DNA of 64,000 nucleotides from GCA-003244245 sp050699575 (GTDB lineage Bacteria > Actinomycetota > Actinomycetes > Mycobacteriales > Pseudonocardiaceae). This document shows, in pieces, positions 49,734 through 63,866 of the stretch (position 1 is the stretch's first letter; every line of letters starts with the position of its first letter). The notes beneath the pieces were generated by a model. The model made no database searches. It saw only the letters and a program-made list of their open reading frames with translations, and was not told the DNA's origin. The stretch is taken from positions 18,624 through 82,623 of the forward strand of contig JBOHFG010000101.1 of assembly GCA_050699575.1 (NCBI GenBank), given 5' to 3'. The position numbers and the translations under genes are program-made.

Positions 49734-50324
49734 TTGGGCGGACCGCTTCGCACCGCGATCCTCGCGGTGGGGATGCTCGCTGTGGCGGCCGTGGTCGCCG
49801 TCGGCTGGTTCGGACTGTCCTGGTATCGGGCTGCCCACGATGAGTCGCTTGTGCTGGGCATGGTCCGCGATGCCGTGCTGCGGGATGCCCAGGAGGCCAC
49901 GATCAACCTCCACACGCTGGATTATCGGCGAGTGCAGGACGGGTTGGCGCTGTGGGAGCAGTCGGCGACCGGCTCGGTGCTCGATGATGTGCGGGCCAAC
50001 CGGGACACCTATGCCCGCGCCATGACCGATGCGAGAATGATCACGACCGCCAGCGTGCTCGACAGTGCAGTCGCTGAACTCGATGAGCGTGCGGGGACCG
50101 CCCGGGTACTCGTCGGGGTGGACGTCACGTCGCAACGCGGGCAGGGTGAGGCGAGCTGCCTGCGCCGGCGCGTGCAGCTGGAGATGCGTCGGGACGGCCG
50201 CCGGCACGATGGCACTGCCTGGAAGGGCGACACTGCCTGGAAGGTCGACCGGCTGGTGCCGGTCGGCGCCGCAAACCCGGCGCTCGAAGCGTGTTCGGCG
50301 GTCCGGGCGTTGCCGCCTAAATAG
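49734..50324 (+). CDS. Mce-associated-type membrane protein, copy 3
   Basis: The product is about 196 aa and clearly similar to copy 1 over its length (GPLRTAIL; SWYRAAHDESLVLGM; TLDYRRVQDGLALWEQ; RAGTARVLVGVDVTSQ). The start is unusual: TTG 49734 has no ribosome site, whereas a CTG at 49707, which overlaps the upstream stop (CTGA) and reads LTTSDPRAWLGG, has GGAG 6 nt upstream and may be the true start. Near the C-terminus an 18-bp tandem duplication (50213-50248) encodes AWKGDT/AWKVDR. It is the last gene of the three-gene operon. Confidence 0.75.
   Translation: MGGPLRTAILAVGMLAVAAVVAVGWFGLSWYRAAHDESLVLGMVRDAVLRDAQEATINLHTLDYRRVQDGLALWEQSATGSVLDDVRANRDTYARAMTDARMITTASVLDSAVAELDERAGTARVLVGVDVTSQRGQGEASCLRRRVQLEMRRDGRRHDGTAWKGDTAWKVDRLVPVGAANPALEACSAVRALPPK
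50213..50248 (+). repeat. two 18-bp units inside Mce-associated copy 3
   Basis: CACTGCCTGGAAGGGCGA and CACTGCCTGGAAGGTCGA stand next to each other, differing at one base. The duplication is in frame. Confidence 0.95.
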
Positions 50325-50336
50325 CCGAAATAAGGA

Positions 50337-50378
50337 CCGGGTAGCTGCTTTGATCAGTCGTCCCGGTCAGCTACCCGG
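50337..50378 (+). terminator. hairpin terminator after the Mce-associated operon
   Basis: CCGGGTAGCTG (50337-50347) pairs perfectly with CAGCTACCCGG (50368-50378), 11 bp with a 20-nt loop. It begins 12 bp after the stop codon. No U-run follows. Confidence 0.75.
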
Positions 50379-50482
50379 CCGCTGATCGTGCACATCCGAC
50401 CACTGATCGGACGATGGACTCTTGACGGAAGACGTCTGGCAAGTCACTCTAAGGACACGCTCGCGCCGGCTTCGTCCGGCGC

Positions 50483-50511
50483 TGGACAGTCGCCGTCCTA
50501 GCGGTTAGACT
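50483..50511 (+). promoter_or_regulatory. probable rpoB promoter
   Basis: A -35 like TGGACA (50483-50488) and a -10 TAGACT (50506-50511) are separated by 17 bp, matching the principal sigma consensus of actinobacteria. This implies a leader of about 210 nt before the TTG start of rpoB. Confidence 0.6.
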
Positions 50512-50662
50512 GCTTCTTTGCGCTGCCCACTGTCAGTTCCCTGCGAGCAGGGCCCCTCAATTGCGGGGTTCTCTGCGCACAGGGTTCTCGGGCTGCGTCG
50601 ATGGTAACACTTGAGCATCCCCACAACTACACATCAACAACTGCACCAACGCGGCGCAGGGA

Positions 50663-50685
50663 GCGTGGTCGCCAGGCGACCACGC
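50663..50685. promoter_or_regulatory. 22-of-23 palindrome in the rpoB leader
   Basis: GCGTGGTCGCC (50663-50673) and GGCGACCACGC (50675-50685) are perfect reverse complements around one base. It could be an operator in DNA form or a tight hairpin 43 nt before the start codon. Confidence 0.55.
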
Positions 50686-50728
50686 AGTCCGTGTGCTCGG
50701 CAGCGCTAGTGTTCGGAAGGACGCAATC

Positions 50729-53700
50729 TTGGCAGTCTCCCGCCCGACCAAGACCTCTGCTGCGAACTACTCCGTATCCCGCCTCCCGGGGGCGCCGGCT
50801 CGGCCGTCTTTCGCGAAGATCCGTGAGCCGCTTGCGGTCCCCGATCTATTGGACTTACAGCTCCAATCGTTCGAGTGGCTGATCGGTGCCGACCAATGGT
50901 TTAAGCGCCGTGTCGAGGCCGGTGACGACCAGCCCATCGGCGGTCTCGCGGAGGTGCTCGAAGAGATCTCTCCCATCGAGGACTTCTCCGGCTCGATGTC
51001 CCTGTCTTTCTCCGATCCGCGCTTCGATGAGGTCAAAGCCTCCGTCGAGGAGTGTCGGGACAAGGACATGACCTATGCGGCGCCCCTGTTCGTCACGGCC
51101 GAGTTCACTAACAACAACACCGGTGAGATCAAGTCGCAGACGGTGTTCATGGGTGACTTCCCGATGATGACCAACAAGGGCACCTTCATCATCAACGGGA
51201 CCGAGCGGGTCGTGGTCTCCCAGCTCGTTCGCTCCCCTGGCGTGTACTTCGACCACGCCGTGGACAAGACCACCGACAAGGACGTCTACAGCGTCCGGAT
51301 CATTCCCAGCCGTGGCGCCTGGCTGGAGTTTGACGTCGACAAGCGCGACACGGTAGGCGTGCGGATCGACCGCAAGCGCCGCCAGCCGGTGACTGTGCTG
51401 CTCAAGGCTTTGGGCTGGACGACCGAGCGGATCGCCGCGCGCTTCACCCACTCCGAAACGCTGCTTGCCACCCTGGAGAAGGACCACACCGGCGGCCCCG
51501 ACGAGGCGCTGCTGGACATCTACCGCAAGCTGCGCCCGGGCGAGCCGCCCACCAAAGAAAGTGCGCTGGCGCTGCTGGAAAACCTCTTCTTCAAGGTCAA
51601 GCGGTATGACTTGGCCAAAGTCGGCCGTTACAAGGTCAATAAGAAGCTGGGCCTCGCGCTGCCGCACCGCAACGGCGTGCTCACCGAGGACGACATTGTT
51701 ACTACCATCGACTACCTCGTCCGACTGCACGCGGGCGAGACAACGATGCCGGCCGCGGGTGGCGCACCCGATGCGACGGTGCCGGTGGAGACCGACGACA
51801 TTGACCACTTCGGCAACCGTCGGTTGCGCACCGTGGGTGAGCTGATCCAGAACCAGATCCGGGTCGGCCTGTCCCGCATGGAGCGGGTGGTTCGGGAACG
51901 GATGACCACACAGGACGTCGAGGCCATCACGCCGCAGACCCTGATCAACATCCGTCCCGTGGTGGCGGCGATCAAGGAGTTTTTCGGCACTTCCCAGCTG
52001 TCCCAGTTCATGGACCAGACCAACCCGCTGGCCGGGTTGACCCACAAGCGGCGGCTGTCCGCACTGGGTCCGGGTGGCCTGTCCCGGGAGCGGGCCGGTT
52101 TCGAGGTCCGTGACGTGCACCATTCGCACTACGGTCGGATGTGCCCGATCGAGACCCCGGAGGGTCCGAACATTGGGCTGATTGGGTCGTTGTCGTCCTA
52201 CGCCCGGGTCAACCCGTTCGGATTCATCGAGACGCCCTACCGCAAGGCCGTTGACGGGCGCGTCACCGAGAAGGTCGACTACCTGACCGCGGACGAGGAA
52301 GCCCGGCACGTCATCGCGCAGGCCAACGCGGTGCTGGACGAGGACGGCTCCTTCGCCGAGGAGCGCGTGCTGGTCCGCCGCAAGGGTGGCGAGGTCGACT
52401 ACATCGACCCGCAGGGCGTGGACTACATGGACGTCTCACCCCAGCAGATGGTCTCGGTGGCCACCGCGATGATCCCGTTCGTCGAGCATGACGACGCCAA
52501 CCGGGCCCTGATGGGTGCCAACATGCAGCGCCAGGCGGTGCCGCTGCTGCGCAGTGAGGCGCCCCTGGTGGGAACTGGTATGGAGCTGCGGGCCGCGGTG
52601 GATGCCGGCGACGTCGTGGTGGCCGACAAGGCCGGCGTGGTCGAGGAGCTGTGCGCCGACTACGTCACCGTGATGGCCGACGACGGCAGCCGGCAGACCT
52701 ACCGGATGCACAAGTTCCACCGCTCCAACCAGGGCACCTGCATCAACCAGCGACCCATCGTGGCTGACGGGGACCGGGTGGAGATCGGCCAGGTGATCGC
52801 CGACGGGCCGTGTACCGACACCGGCGAGATGGCCTTGGGCAAGAACCTGCTCGTGGCGATCATGCCTTGGGAAGGCCACAACTACGAGGACGCCATCATC
52901 CTGAGCCAGCGTCTGGTGCAGGACGACGTGCTCACTTCGATCCACATCGACGAGCACGAGATCGACGCCCGGGACACCAAGCTCGGTGCTGAGGAGATCA
53001 CCCGGGACATCCCGAACGTCTCCGAGGAAGTACTGGCGGACCTGGACGAGCGAGGCATCATCCGGATCGGCGCTGAGGTACAGGCCGGTGACATCCTGGT
53101 CGGCAAGGTAACGCCGAAGGGCGAGACCGAGCTGACTCCCGAGGAGCGGCTGCTGCGGGCCATCTTCGGAGAGAAGGCTCGCGAAGTCCGCGACACCAGC
53201 CTCAAGGTGCCGCACGGCGAGACCGGCAAGGTCATCGGCATCCGGGTGTTCTCCCGCGAGGATGACGACGAGCTCTCACCCGGCGTCAACGAGCTGGTCC
53301 GGGTCTACGTCGCACAGAAACGCAAGATCCAGGATGGTGACAAGCTCGCCGGCCGGCACGGGAACAAAGGCGTCATCGGCAAGATCCTGCCGGTAGAGGA
53401 CATGCCGTTCCTGCCGGATGGCACACCGGTGGACATCATCCTCAACACCCACGGTGTGCCGCGCCGGATGAACATCGGGCAGATCCTGGAGACCCACCTC
53501 GGCTGGATTGCCAAGCGCGGTTGGAAGATCAACGGTGATCCCGACTGGGCCTCTCGGCTGCCTGAGGAGCTGTACCAGGCCGAGCCGGGCACCGTCGTCG
53601 CTACGCCGGTGTTCGACGGCGCCAAGGAAGAGGAGATTACCGGTCTGCTCGGCTCTACCCTGCCCAACCGGGACGGCGAGCAGATGGTCGGATCCGACGG

Positions 53701-54223
53701 CAAGGCGCAGCTGTTCGACGGTCGTACGGGTGAGCCCTACCCGTACCCGGTCGCGGTCGGCTACATGTACATCATCAAGCTGTTGCACCTGGTCGATGAC
53801 AAGATCCATGCTCGCTCGACCGGTCCTTACTCGATGATTACGCAGCAACCGCTGGGTGGAAAAGCACAGTTCGGCGGTCAGCGTTTCGGTGAGATGGAGT
53901 GCTGGGCGATGCAGGCCTACGGGGCGGCGTACACCCTGCAGGAACTGTTGACGATCAAGTCCGACGATGTGCTCGGCCGGGTGAAGGTGTACGAGGCCAT
54001 CGTCAAGGGCGAGAATATTCCTGAGCCTGGAATACCCGAGTCCTTCAAAGTGTTGCTCAAAGAGCTGCAATCGCTGTGCCTCAACGTCGAGGTGCTCTCC
54101 AGTGACGGGGCAGCGATCGAGATGCGGGACACCGACGATGAGGACTTGGAGCGGGCTGCGGCCAACCTCGGCATCAACCTTAACCGTCCTGAGGCGCCAT
54201 CGGTCGATGACGTCGTGCAGTAA
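50729..54223 (+). CDS. rpoB: RNA polymerase beta subunit
   Basis: The start is TTG 50729 (LAVSRPTKTSA) with GGAAGGA 7-8 nt upstream, as in other actinobacterial rpoB genes; an upstream in-frame codon has no support. The product is about 1164 aa. The rifampicin region reads FFGTSQLSQFMDQTNPLAGL followed by THKRRLSALGPGGLSRERAG. Asp429, His439 and Ser444 correspond to E. coli 516, 526 and 531 and are all wild type, predicting rifampicin sensitivity. Other conserved parts are GVYFDH, RHGNKGVIG and GGKAQFGGQRFGEMEVWA-like GGKAQFGGQRFGEMECWAM. It is the first gene of rpoBC. Confidence 0.98.
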   Translation: MAVSRPTKTSAANYSVSRLPGAPARPSFAKIREPLAVPDLLDLQLQSFEWLIGADQWFKRRVEAGDDQPIGGLAEVLEEISPIEDFSGSMSLSFSDPRFDEVKASVEECRDKDMTYAAPLFVTAEFTNNNTGEIKSQTVFMGDFPMMTNKGTFIINGTERVVVSQLVRSPGVYFDHAVDKTTDKDVYSVRIIPSRGAWLEFDVDKRDTVGVRIDRKRRQPVTVLLKALGWTTERIAARFTHSETLLATLEKDHTGGPDEALLDIYRKLRPGEPPTKESALALLENLFFKVKRYDLAKVGRYKVNKKLGLALPHRNGVLTEDDIVTTIDYLVRLHAGETTMPAAGGAPDATVPVETDDIDHFGNRRLRTVGELIQNQIRVGLSRMERVVRERMTTQDVEAITPQTLINIRPVVAAIKEFFGTSQLSQFMDQTNPLAGLTHKRRLSALGPGGLSRERAGFEVRDVHHSHYGRMCPIETPEGPNIGLIGSLSSYARVNPFGFIETPYRKAVDGRVTEKVDYLTADEEARHVIAQANAVLDEDGSFAEERVLVRRKGGEVDYIDPQGVDYMDVSPQQMVSVATAMIPFVEHDDANRALMGANMQRQAVPLLRSEAPLVGTGMELRAAVDAGDVVVADKAGVVEELCADYVTVMADDGSRQTYRMHKFHRSNQGTCINQRPIVADGDRVEIGQVIADGPCTDTGEMALGKNLLVAIMPWEGHNYEDAIILSQRLVQDDVLTSIHIDEHEIDARDTKLGAEEITRDIPNVSEEVLADLDERGIIRIGAEVQAGDILVGKVTPKGETELTPEERLLRAIFGEKAREVRDTSLKVPHGETGKVIGIRVFSREDDDELSPGVNELVRVYVAQKRKIQDGDKLAGRHGNKGVIGKILPVEDMPFLPDGTPVDIILNTHGVPRRMNIGQILETHLGWIAKRGWKINGDPDWASRLPEELYQAEPGTVVATPVFDGAKEEEITGLLGSTLPNRDGEQMVGSDGKAQLFDGRTGEPYPYPVAVGYMYIIKLLHLVDDKIHARSTGPYSMITQQPLGGKAQFGGQRFGEMECWAMQAYGAAYTLQELLTIKSDDVLGRVKVYEAIVKGENIPEPGIPESFKVLLKELQSLCLNVEVLSSDGAAIEMRDTDDEDLERAAANLGINLNRPEAPSVDDVVQ

Positions 54224-54237
54224 CGGCTCCCAGATCG

Positions 54238-54282
54238 CGTCTGGGGCGAGGGCGGACCTCCCGCCCGCCCTCGCCCCAGACG
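54238..54282. terminator. 18-bp hairpin between rpoB and rpoC
   Basis: The arms 54238-54255 and 54265-54282 are perfectly complementary (CGTCTGGGGCGAGGGCGG) with a 9-nt loop. There is no U-run. It lies 15 bp behind the rpoB stop and 52 bp before the rpoC GTG, where it may cause partial termination, mark an RNA-processing site or protect the rpoB 3' end. Confidence 0.8.
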
Positions 54283-54334
54283 AATGACACAGACACTTAG
54301 GGTTTCCATCAACACAGGGGAGAAGGAAGCAGAC

Positions 54335-58261
<3,927 letters not shown>

Positions 58262-58269
58262 CCCGGTTG

Positions 58270-58409
58270 GTTGGTGGCTCTTCAAGGACCACCAACCCCG
58301 GTTCTGGATGTCTTTAACGACGGCTAACCCCCGCTGGCAAGCCAGCGGGGGTTAGCCGTCGTTAAAGACCGTCATCCTGGGGGTTGGTGGTCCTTGAAGA
58401 GCCACCAAC
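58270..58409. terminator. 140-bp nested palindrome (compound bidirectional terminator) behind rpoC
   Basis: The outer arms 58270-58299 and 58380-58409 are perfect 30-bp reverse complements, and the inner arms 58311-58368 give a perfect 28-bp stem with a 2-nt loop (AA). Only an 11x11-nt internal loop interrupts the structure. Each outer arm can also fold on itself through GTTGGTGG/CCACCAAC. The sequence lies between convergent rpoC and the racemase gene, whose last codons it encodes. Confidence 0.9.
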
Positions 58410-59510
58410 GGCGGGCGCGACAGCCCAATCGGTGAGTACCTCGGCGGTGTCGGCACCGGGGTGGGGTGGCGGTGTCGGCTGGTCGGGGCGGGTGCGAGAG
58501 AACCGTGGTGCGGGGGCTGCCTGGGGTACCCCGTCGACTTCAATGATGGTGCCGCGCGCCGCGATGTGTGCGTGGGCGGCCACCTCGGAGAACGGCAGTA
58601 CTGGTGTGACGCAGGCGTCGGTTCCTTCGAAGACGGCCACCCACTCATCGCGGGGGCGACTGGCGAACACTTCGGTGAACCGCTGACGCAACACTGGCCA
58701 CCCCGCTGGGTCCAACTGTTTGGGCAGCCCCGCCTCGGTGAGCCCAAGGCCCTCCAGCAGTGCTGCATAGAACTCCGGCTCCAGCGATCCGACGGCGACG
58801 TAGCGCCCGTCGGCGCAGGCGTAGGTGTCGTAGAACGGTGCTCCTGAGTCGAGCAGGTTGCTGCCTCGCTGGTCGCTCCACAACCCGCAGGCACGCCACG
58901 ACCAGAACATCTGGGCCAGCACGCTGACCCCGTCCACCATGGCTGCGTCGATGACCTGACCGGCACCGGACCGTTCCCGTTCCCACAGCGCTGCCAGGAC
59001 TCCGGTCACCAGGAGCATCGAGCCACCGCCGAAGTCCCCGACCAGGTTCAGCGGCGGTACCGGTTTGCCCGTTGCGGTCCCGACCGCGTGCAGCACGCCG
59101 GACAGCGCGACGTAGTTGATGTCGTGCCCGGCGCGGCCGGCCAGTGGGCCGTCTTGCCCCCATCCGGTGATCCTGGCGTACACCAGGCGGGGGTTGCGCG
59201 CATGGCAGTCCGCTGGACCGAGGCCCAAGCGCTCGGTGACCCCGGGACGCAAGCCCTCGATCATCACGTCAGCTCGCTCCACCAGCCGCAACAGGGTTTC
59301 CCGATCGCCAGGTTCCTTCAGGTCGAGCAGCACCGAGCGCCGGCCGCGCAGCATCTGGTCCTCGTCGATCGGAGCGAGTTGCAGTCCACCGGAGGGTCGC
59401 TCGACTCGCACCACATCGGCTCCCAGGTCGGCCAGCAGCATCGCCGCATGGGGACCGGGGCCGATCCCGGCCAGCTCGAGCACCCGCAACCCGACCAGTG
59501 GCCCGGGCAT
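58362..59510 (-). CDS. alpha-methylacyl-CoA racemase (CoA-transferase family III)
   Basis: The product is 382 aa. It contains LRVLELAGIGPGPHAAMLLA, the CoA-binding region RGRRSVLLDLKEP, DVMIEGLRPGVTERLGLGP, the catalytic His-Asp pair region GHDINYVALSG and NLVGDFGGGSMLLVTG, and the C-terminal GTDACVTPVL. These match AMACR/MCR, which epimerises 2-methyl-branched acyl-CoA for beta-oxidation. The last residues (GGSSRTTNPQDDGL) are encoded inside the palindrome and are not family-like, so the natural C-terminus may have been replaced. The start ATG 59510 is 5 bp downstream of the SDR stop. Confidence 0.93.
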   Translation of the reverse strand: MPGPLVGLRVLELAGIGPGPHAAMLLADLGADVVRVERPSGGLQLAPIDEDQMLRGRRSVLLDLKEPGDRETLLRLVERADVMIEGLRPGVTERLGLGPADCHARNPRLVYARITGWGQDGPLAGRAGHDINYVALSGVLHAVGTATGKPVPPLNLVGDFGGGSMLLVTGVLAALWERERSGAGQVIDAAMVDGVSVLAQMFWSWRACGLWSDQRGSNLLDSGAPFYDTYACADGRYVAVGSLEPEFYAALLEGLGLTEAGLPKQLDPAGWPVLRQRFTEVFASRPRDEWVAVFEGTDACVTPVLPFSEVAAHAHIAARGTIIEVDGVPQAAPAPRFSRTRPDQPTPPPHPGADTAEVLTDWAVAPAVGGSSRTTNPQDDGL

Positions 59511-59514
59511 ATGC

Positions 59515-60414
59515 TTACCGGCCTCTGCGCGCAGAGCGTTGAGCCCATCGCCGGCTCACCGAGCGTCGCAGCGCGCCGATCTCCGTTTCCAGTCGCGTGA
59601 TCATGGTTGTCGACCTCCGAGCGATCAGCGCGTCGGCCAGCCGGGAGTGCACCAGCGGGCGGATCCAGTGGCAGACGCCGATCGCCGCGGGTACGTTGAC
59701 CCGCCTGCTGCGGCGCTCGATGGCTCGCCCAAAGGCCGCCGCGCAGTCCGCCGCTGATGTCGTGGAACGAAACGGCCAGGGCAGGCGTTGTCGCATGGTG
59801 CGGAAGGCCGGCAGTTCGCGTTCTATGTCGCGGACCATATCGGTGTCGATCCAGGACATGTGGGCGCAGCCAACGGTGACACCCAGCGGTGCGACTTCGA
59901 TGCGCAGCGTGTCGGCGAACGCCTCCACCCCGGCCTTGCTGGCGCCGTAGGCCGAGGAGCCCACCAGGGGCACCAGCGCGGCCAGCGAGCTCACCACCAA
60001 CACGTGGCCATGGGAAGCGATGAGGTGCGGGAGGGTGGCCTGCACGGTGCGGAACACGCCGGTGAGGTTGACCTCGACGGTCCTGGCGAATGCCTCGGGA
60101 TCGATGCGGCGGACCGTGCCGAAGCTGGCGATGCCCGCGTTGGCCACCACGACGTCCAGGCCGCCCAACGAGGCCACCGCATGGTCCACTGCCGCCTGCA
60201 GCGCGGTGGAGTCGGTGACGTCAGCTTCGGCCCAGACGTGCTTGCCATCGGATTGTGCCGGACCGCCGAGTTCGGTGGCGAGCGCCGCCAGCGTCGCAGG
60301 CTCGAGTCCGACCAGGGCGAGCCGGGCACCGTGGGCGGCCAGCTCGCGCGCGGTTGCCGCGCCGATGCCGCGAGCCGCGCCGGTGATGAGCACGTTCTTG
60401 CCTGCGATCTGCAT
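59515..60414 (-). CDS. short-chain dehydrogenase/reductase
   Basis: The product is about 299 aa from ATG 60414 (MQIAGKNVLITGAARGIGAA). It shows the classical SDR motifs: cofactor T-G-A-x-x-x-G-I-G, the NAG of VANAGIASFG, catalytic Ser in LVVSSLAALVP, and the YxxxK pair in SSAYGASKAGVEAF. A basic C-terminal extension of about 50 residues (VHSRLADALIARRS...) is typical of mycobacterial/pseudonocardial relatives annotated as short-chain oxidoreductases. It probably acts on fatty or sterol-type alcohols together with the racemase in the same operon; the substrate is unknown. Confidence 0.92.
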   Translation of the reverse strand: MQIAGKNVLITGAARGIGAATARELAAHGARLALVGLEPATLAALATELGGPAQSDGKHVWAEADVTDSTALQAAVDHAVASLGGLDVVVANAGIASFGTVRRIDPEAFARTVEVNLTGVFRTVQATLPHLIASHGHVLVVSSLAALVPLVGSSAYGASKAGVEAFADTLRIEVAPLGVTVGCAHMSWIDTDMVRDIERELPAFRTMRQRLPWPFRSTTSAADCAAAFGRAIERRSRRVNVPAAIGVCHWIRPLVHSRLADALIARRSTTMITRLETEIGALRRSVSRRWAQRSARRGR

Positions 60415-60782
60415 AGCTACCGAAGAGTAGCTAGCTCGGCGCGCTACGTCGAGCCTTGGTGCGCTGGTGACCCCGTTTTGACGCTTGCTGAATGCCCCGG
60501 GTATCCTAGTATTCGGTCCCGACTCCGGTCGGGCCGCTCCGTGTGCCTGTTGGCGGTGCACCACTGGTGGTGTGAGTTGTGACGAGCTCCCATCTCTGGA
60601 TCTGGAACCGGTGCCGCCCAGCTTCCGTCGGGTTCTCTCGACGGAGCGACTGGGTCAACAGCGACACGCCCGACCTCGGGATGCGGAGTGACCGGCCGCG
60701 CAGCACCATCGGCGGCCGGGTAGTACCGCATGACGCAGCACCAGACGACAGGAAACGCTTCGAGACAGAAGAAAGCTGGTCC
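60415..60782 (+). promoter_or_regulatory. rpsL upstream region with probable promoter
   Basis: The sequence TTGACG (60478-60483) and TATCCT (60502-60507), 18 bp apart, fit a principal-sigma promoter. The remaining roughly 275 nt form an untranslated leader for rpsL without an obvious known riboregulator. The divergent SDR gene starts at 60414. Confidence 0.6.
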
Positions 60783-61157
60783 ATGCCTACCATCCAGCAG
60801 CTGGTCCGCAAGGGCCGCGAGGACAAGCTCGCGAAGACCAAGACTGCAGCACTGAAGGGAAGCCCGCAGCGGCGCGGAGTGTGCACCCGCGTCTATACGA
60901 CGACCCCGAAGAAGCCGAACTCGGCGCTGCGTAAGGTGGCCCGCGTGCGGCTGACCAGCCAGGTGGAGGTGACCGCCTACATTCCGGGCGAAGGCCACAA
61001 CCTCCAGGAGCACTCCATCGTCCTGGTGCGCGGTGGCCGGGTGAAGGACCTGCCCGGGGTCCGCTACAAGATTATTCGCGGATCGCTGGACACTCAGGGC
61101 GTGAAGGGTCGTAAGCAGGCCCGCAGTCGCTACGGCGCGAAGAAGGAGAAAGGCTGA
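60783..61157 (+). CDS. rpsL: 30S ribosomal protein S12
   Basis: The product is 124 aa from ATG 60783; the preceding AGAAGAAAGC is a suitable ribosome site. It has the S12 motifs TTTPKKPNSALRKVARVRL and IPGEGHNLQEHS, and GRVKDLPGVRYKIIRG. Lys43 and the lysine equivalent to position 88 are present, the streptomycin-sensitive form. It overlaps rpsG by TGATG. Confidence 0.98.
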   Translation: MPTIQQLVRKGREDKLAKTKTAALKGSPQRRGVCTRVYTTTPKKPNSALRKVARVRLTSQVEVTAYIPGEGHNLQEHSIVLVRGGRVKDLPGVRYKIIRGSLDTQGVKGRKQARSRYGAKKEKG

Positions 61158-61627
61158 TGCCTCGCAAGGGTCCCGCCCCGAAGCGACCGCTGCACTCCGA
61201 CCCGGTCTACGGATCGCCGGTGGTCACGCAGCTCGTCAACAAGATTCTCGTGAACGGCAAGCGCTCGGTGGCCGAGAAGATCGTGTACCAGGCGTTGGAA
61301 GGCTGCCGGGACAAGACCGGCACCGATCCTGTGGTCACCCTCAAGCGTGCGCTGGACAACGTCAAGCCTTCTATCGAGGTGAAGAGCCGCCGCGTCGGTG
61401 GCGCTACCTACCAGGTCCCGATCGAGGTGCGTCCGGTGCGTTCCACCACACTTGCGCTCCGCTGGTTGATCACGTTCTCCCGGCAGCGGCGGGAGAAGAC
61501 CATGGTTGATCGCCTGATGAATGAGCTGCTCGATGCCAGCAACGGCCTCGGGGCCAGCGTGAAACGCCGTGAGGACACTCACAAGATGGCCGAGTCGAAC
61601 AAGGCTTTCGCGCATTATCGCTGGTGA
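61157..61627 (+). CDS. rpsG: 30S ribosomal protein S7
   Basis: The product is 156 aa. It starts MPRKGPAPKRPLHSDPVYGS and includes the 16S-binding region (EVKSRRVGGATYQVPIEVRP) and C-terminal KAFAHYRW. It nucleates the 30S head. The start overlaps the rpsL stop. Confidence 0.98.
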   Translation: MPRKGPAPKRPLHSDPVYGSPVVTQLVNKILVNGKRSVAEKIVYQALEGCRDKTGTDPVVTLKRALDNVKPSIEVKSRRVGGATYQVPIEVRPVRSTTLALRWLITFSRQRREKTMVDRLMNELLDASNGLGASVKRREDTHKMAESNKAFAHYRW

Positions 61628-61678
61628 CGAACCACGGTTTAAGGCAGACACCGTCGAGATAGCTAGGGATGAGTTCTC

Positions 61679-63775
<2,097 letters not shown>

Positions 63776-63866
63776 GCAGCACCAGCAACCCTGACCGCAT
63801 GCCGCTAACATCAGGACCTCCAACGGTCCGGCGGATCGAGAGAACGAGTCCAGGAGGACGAGACCA

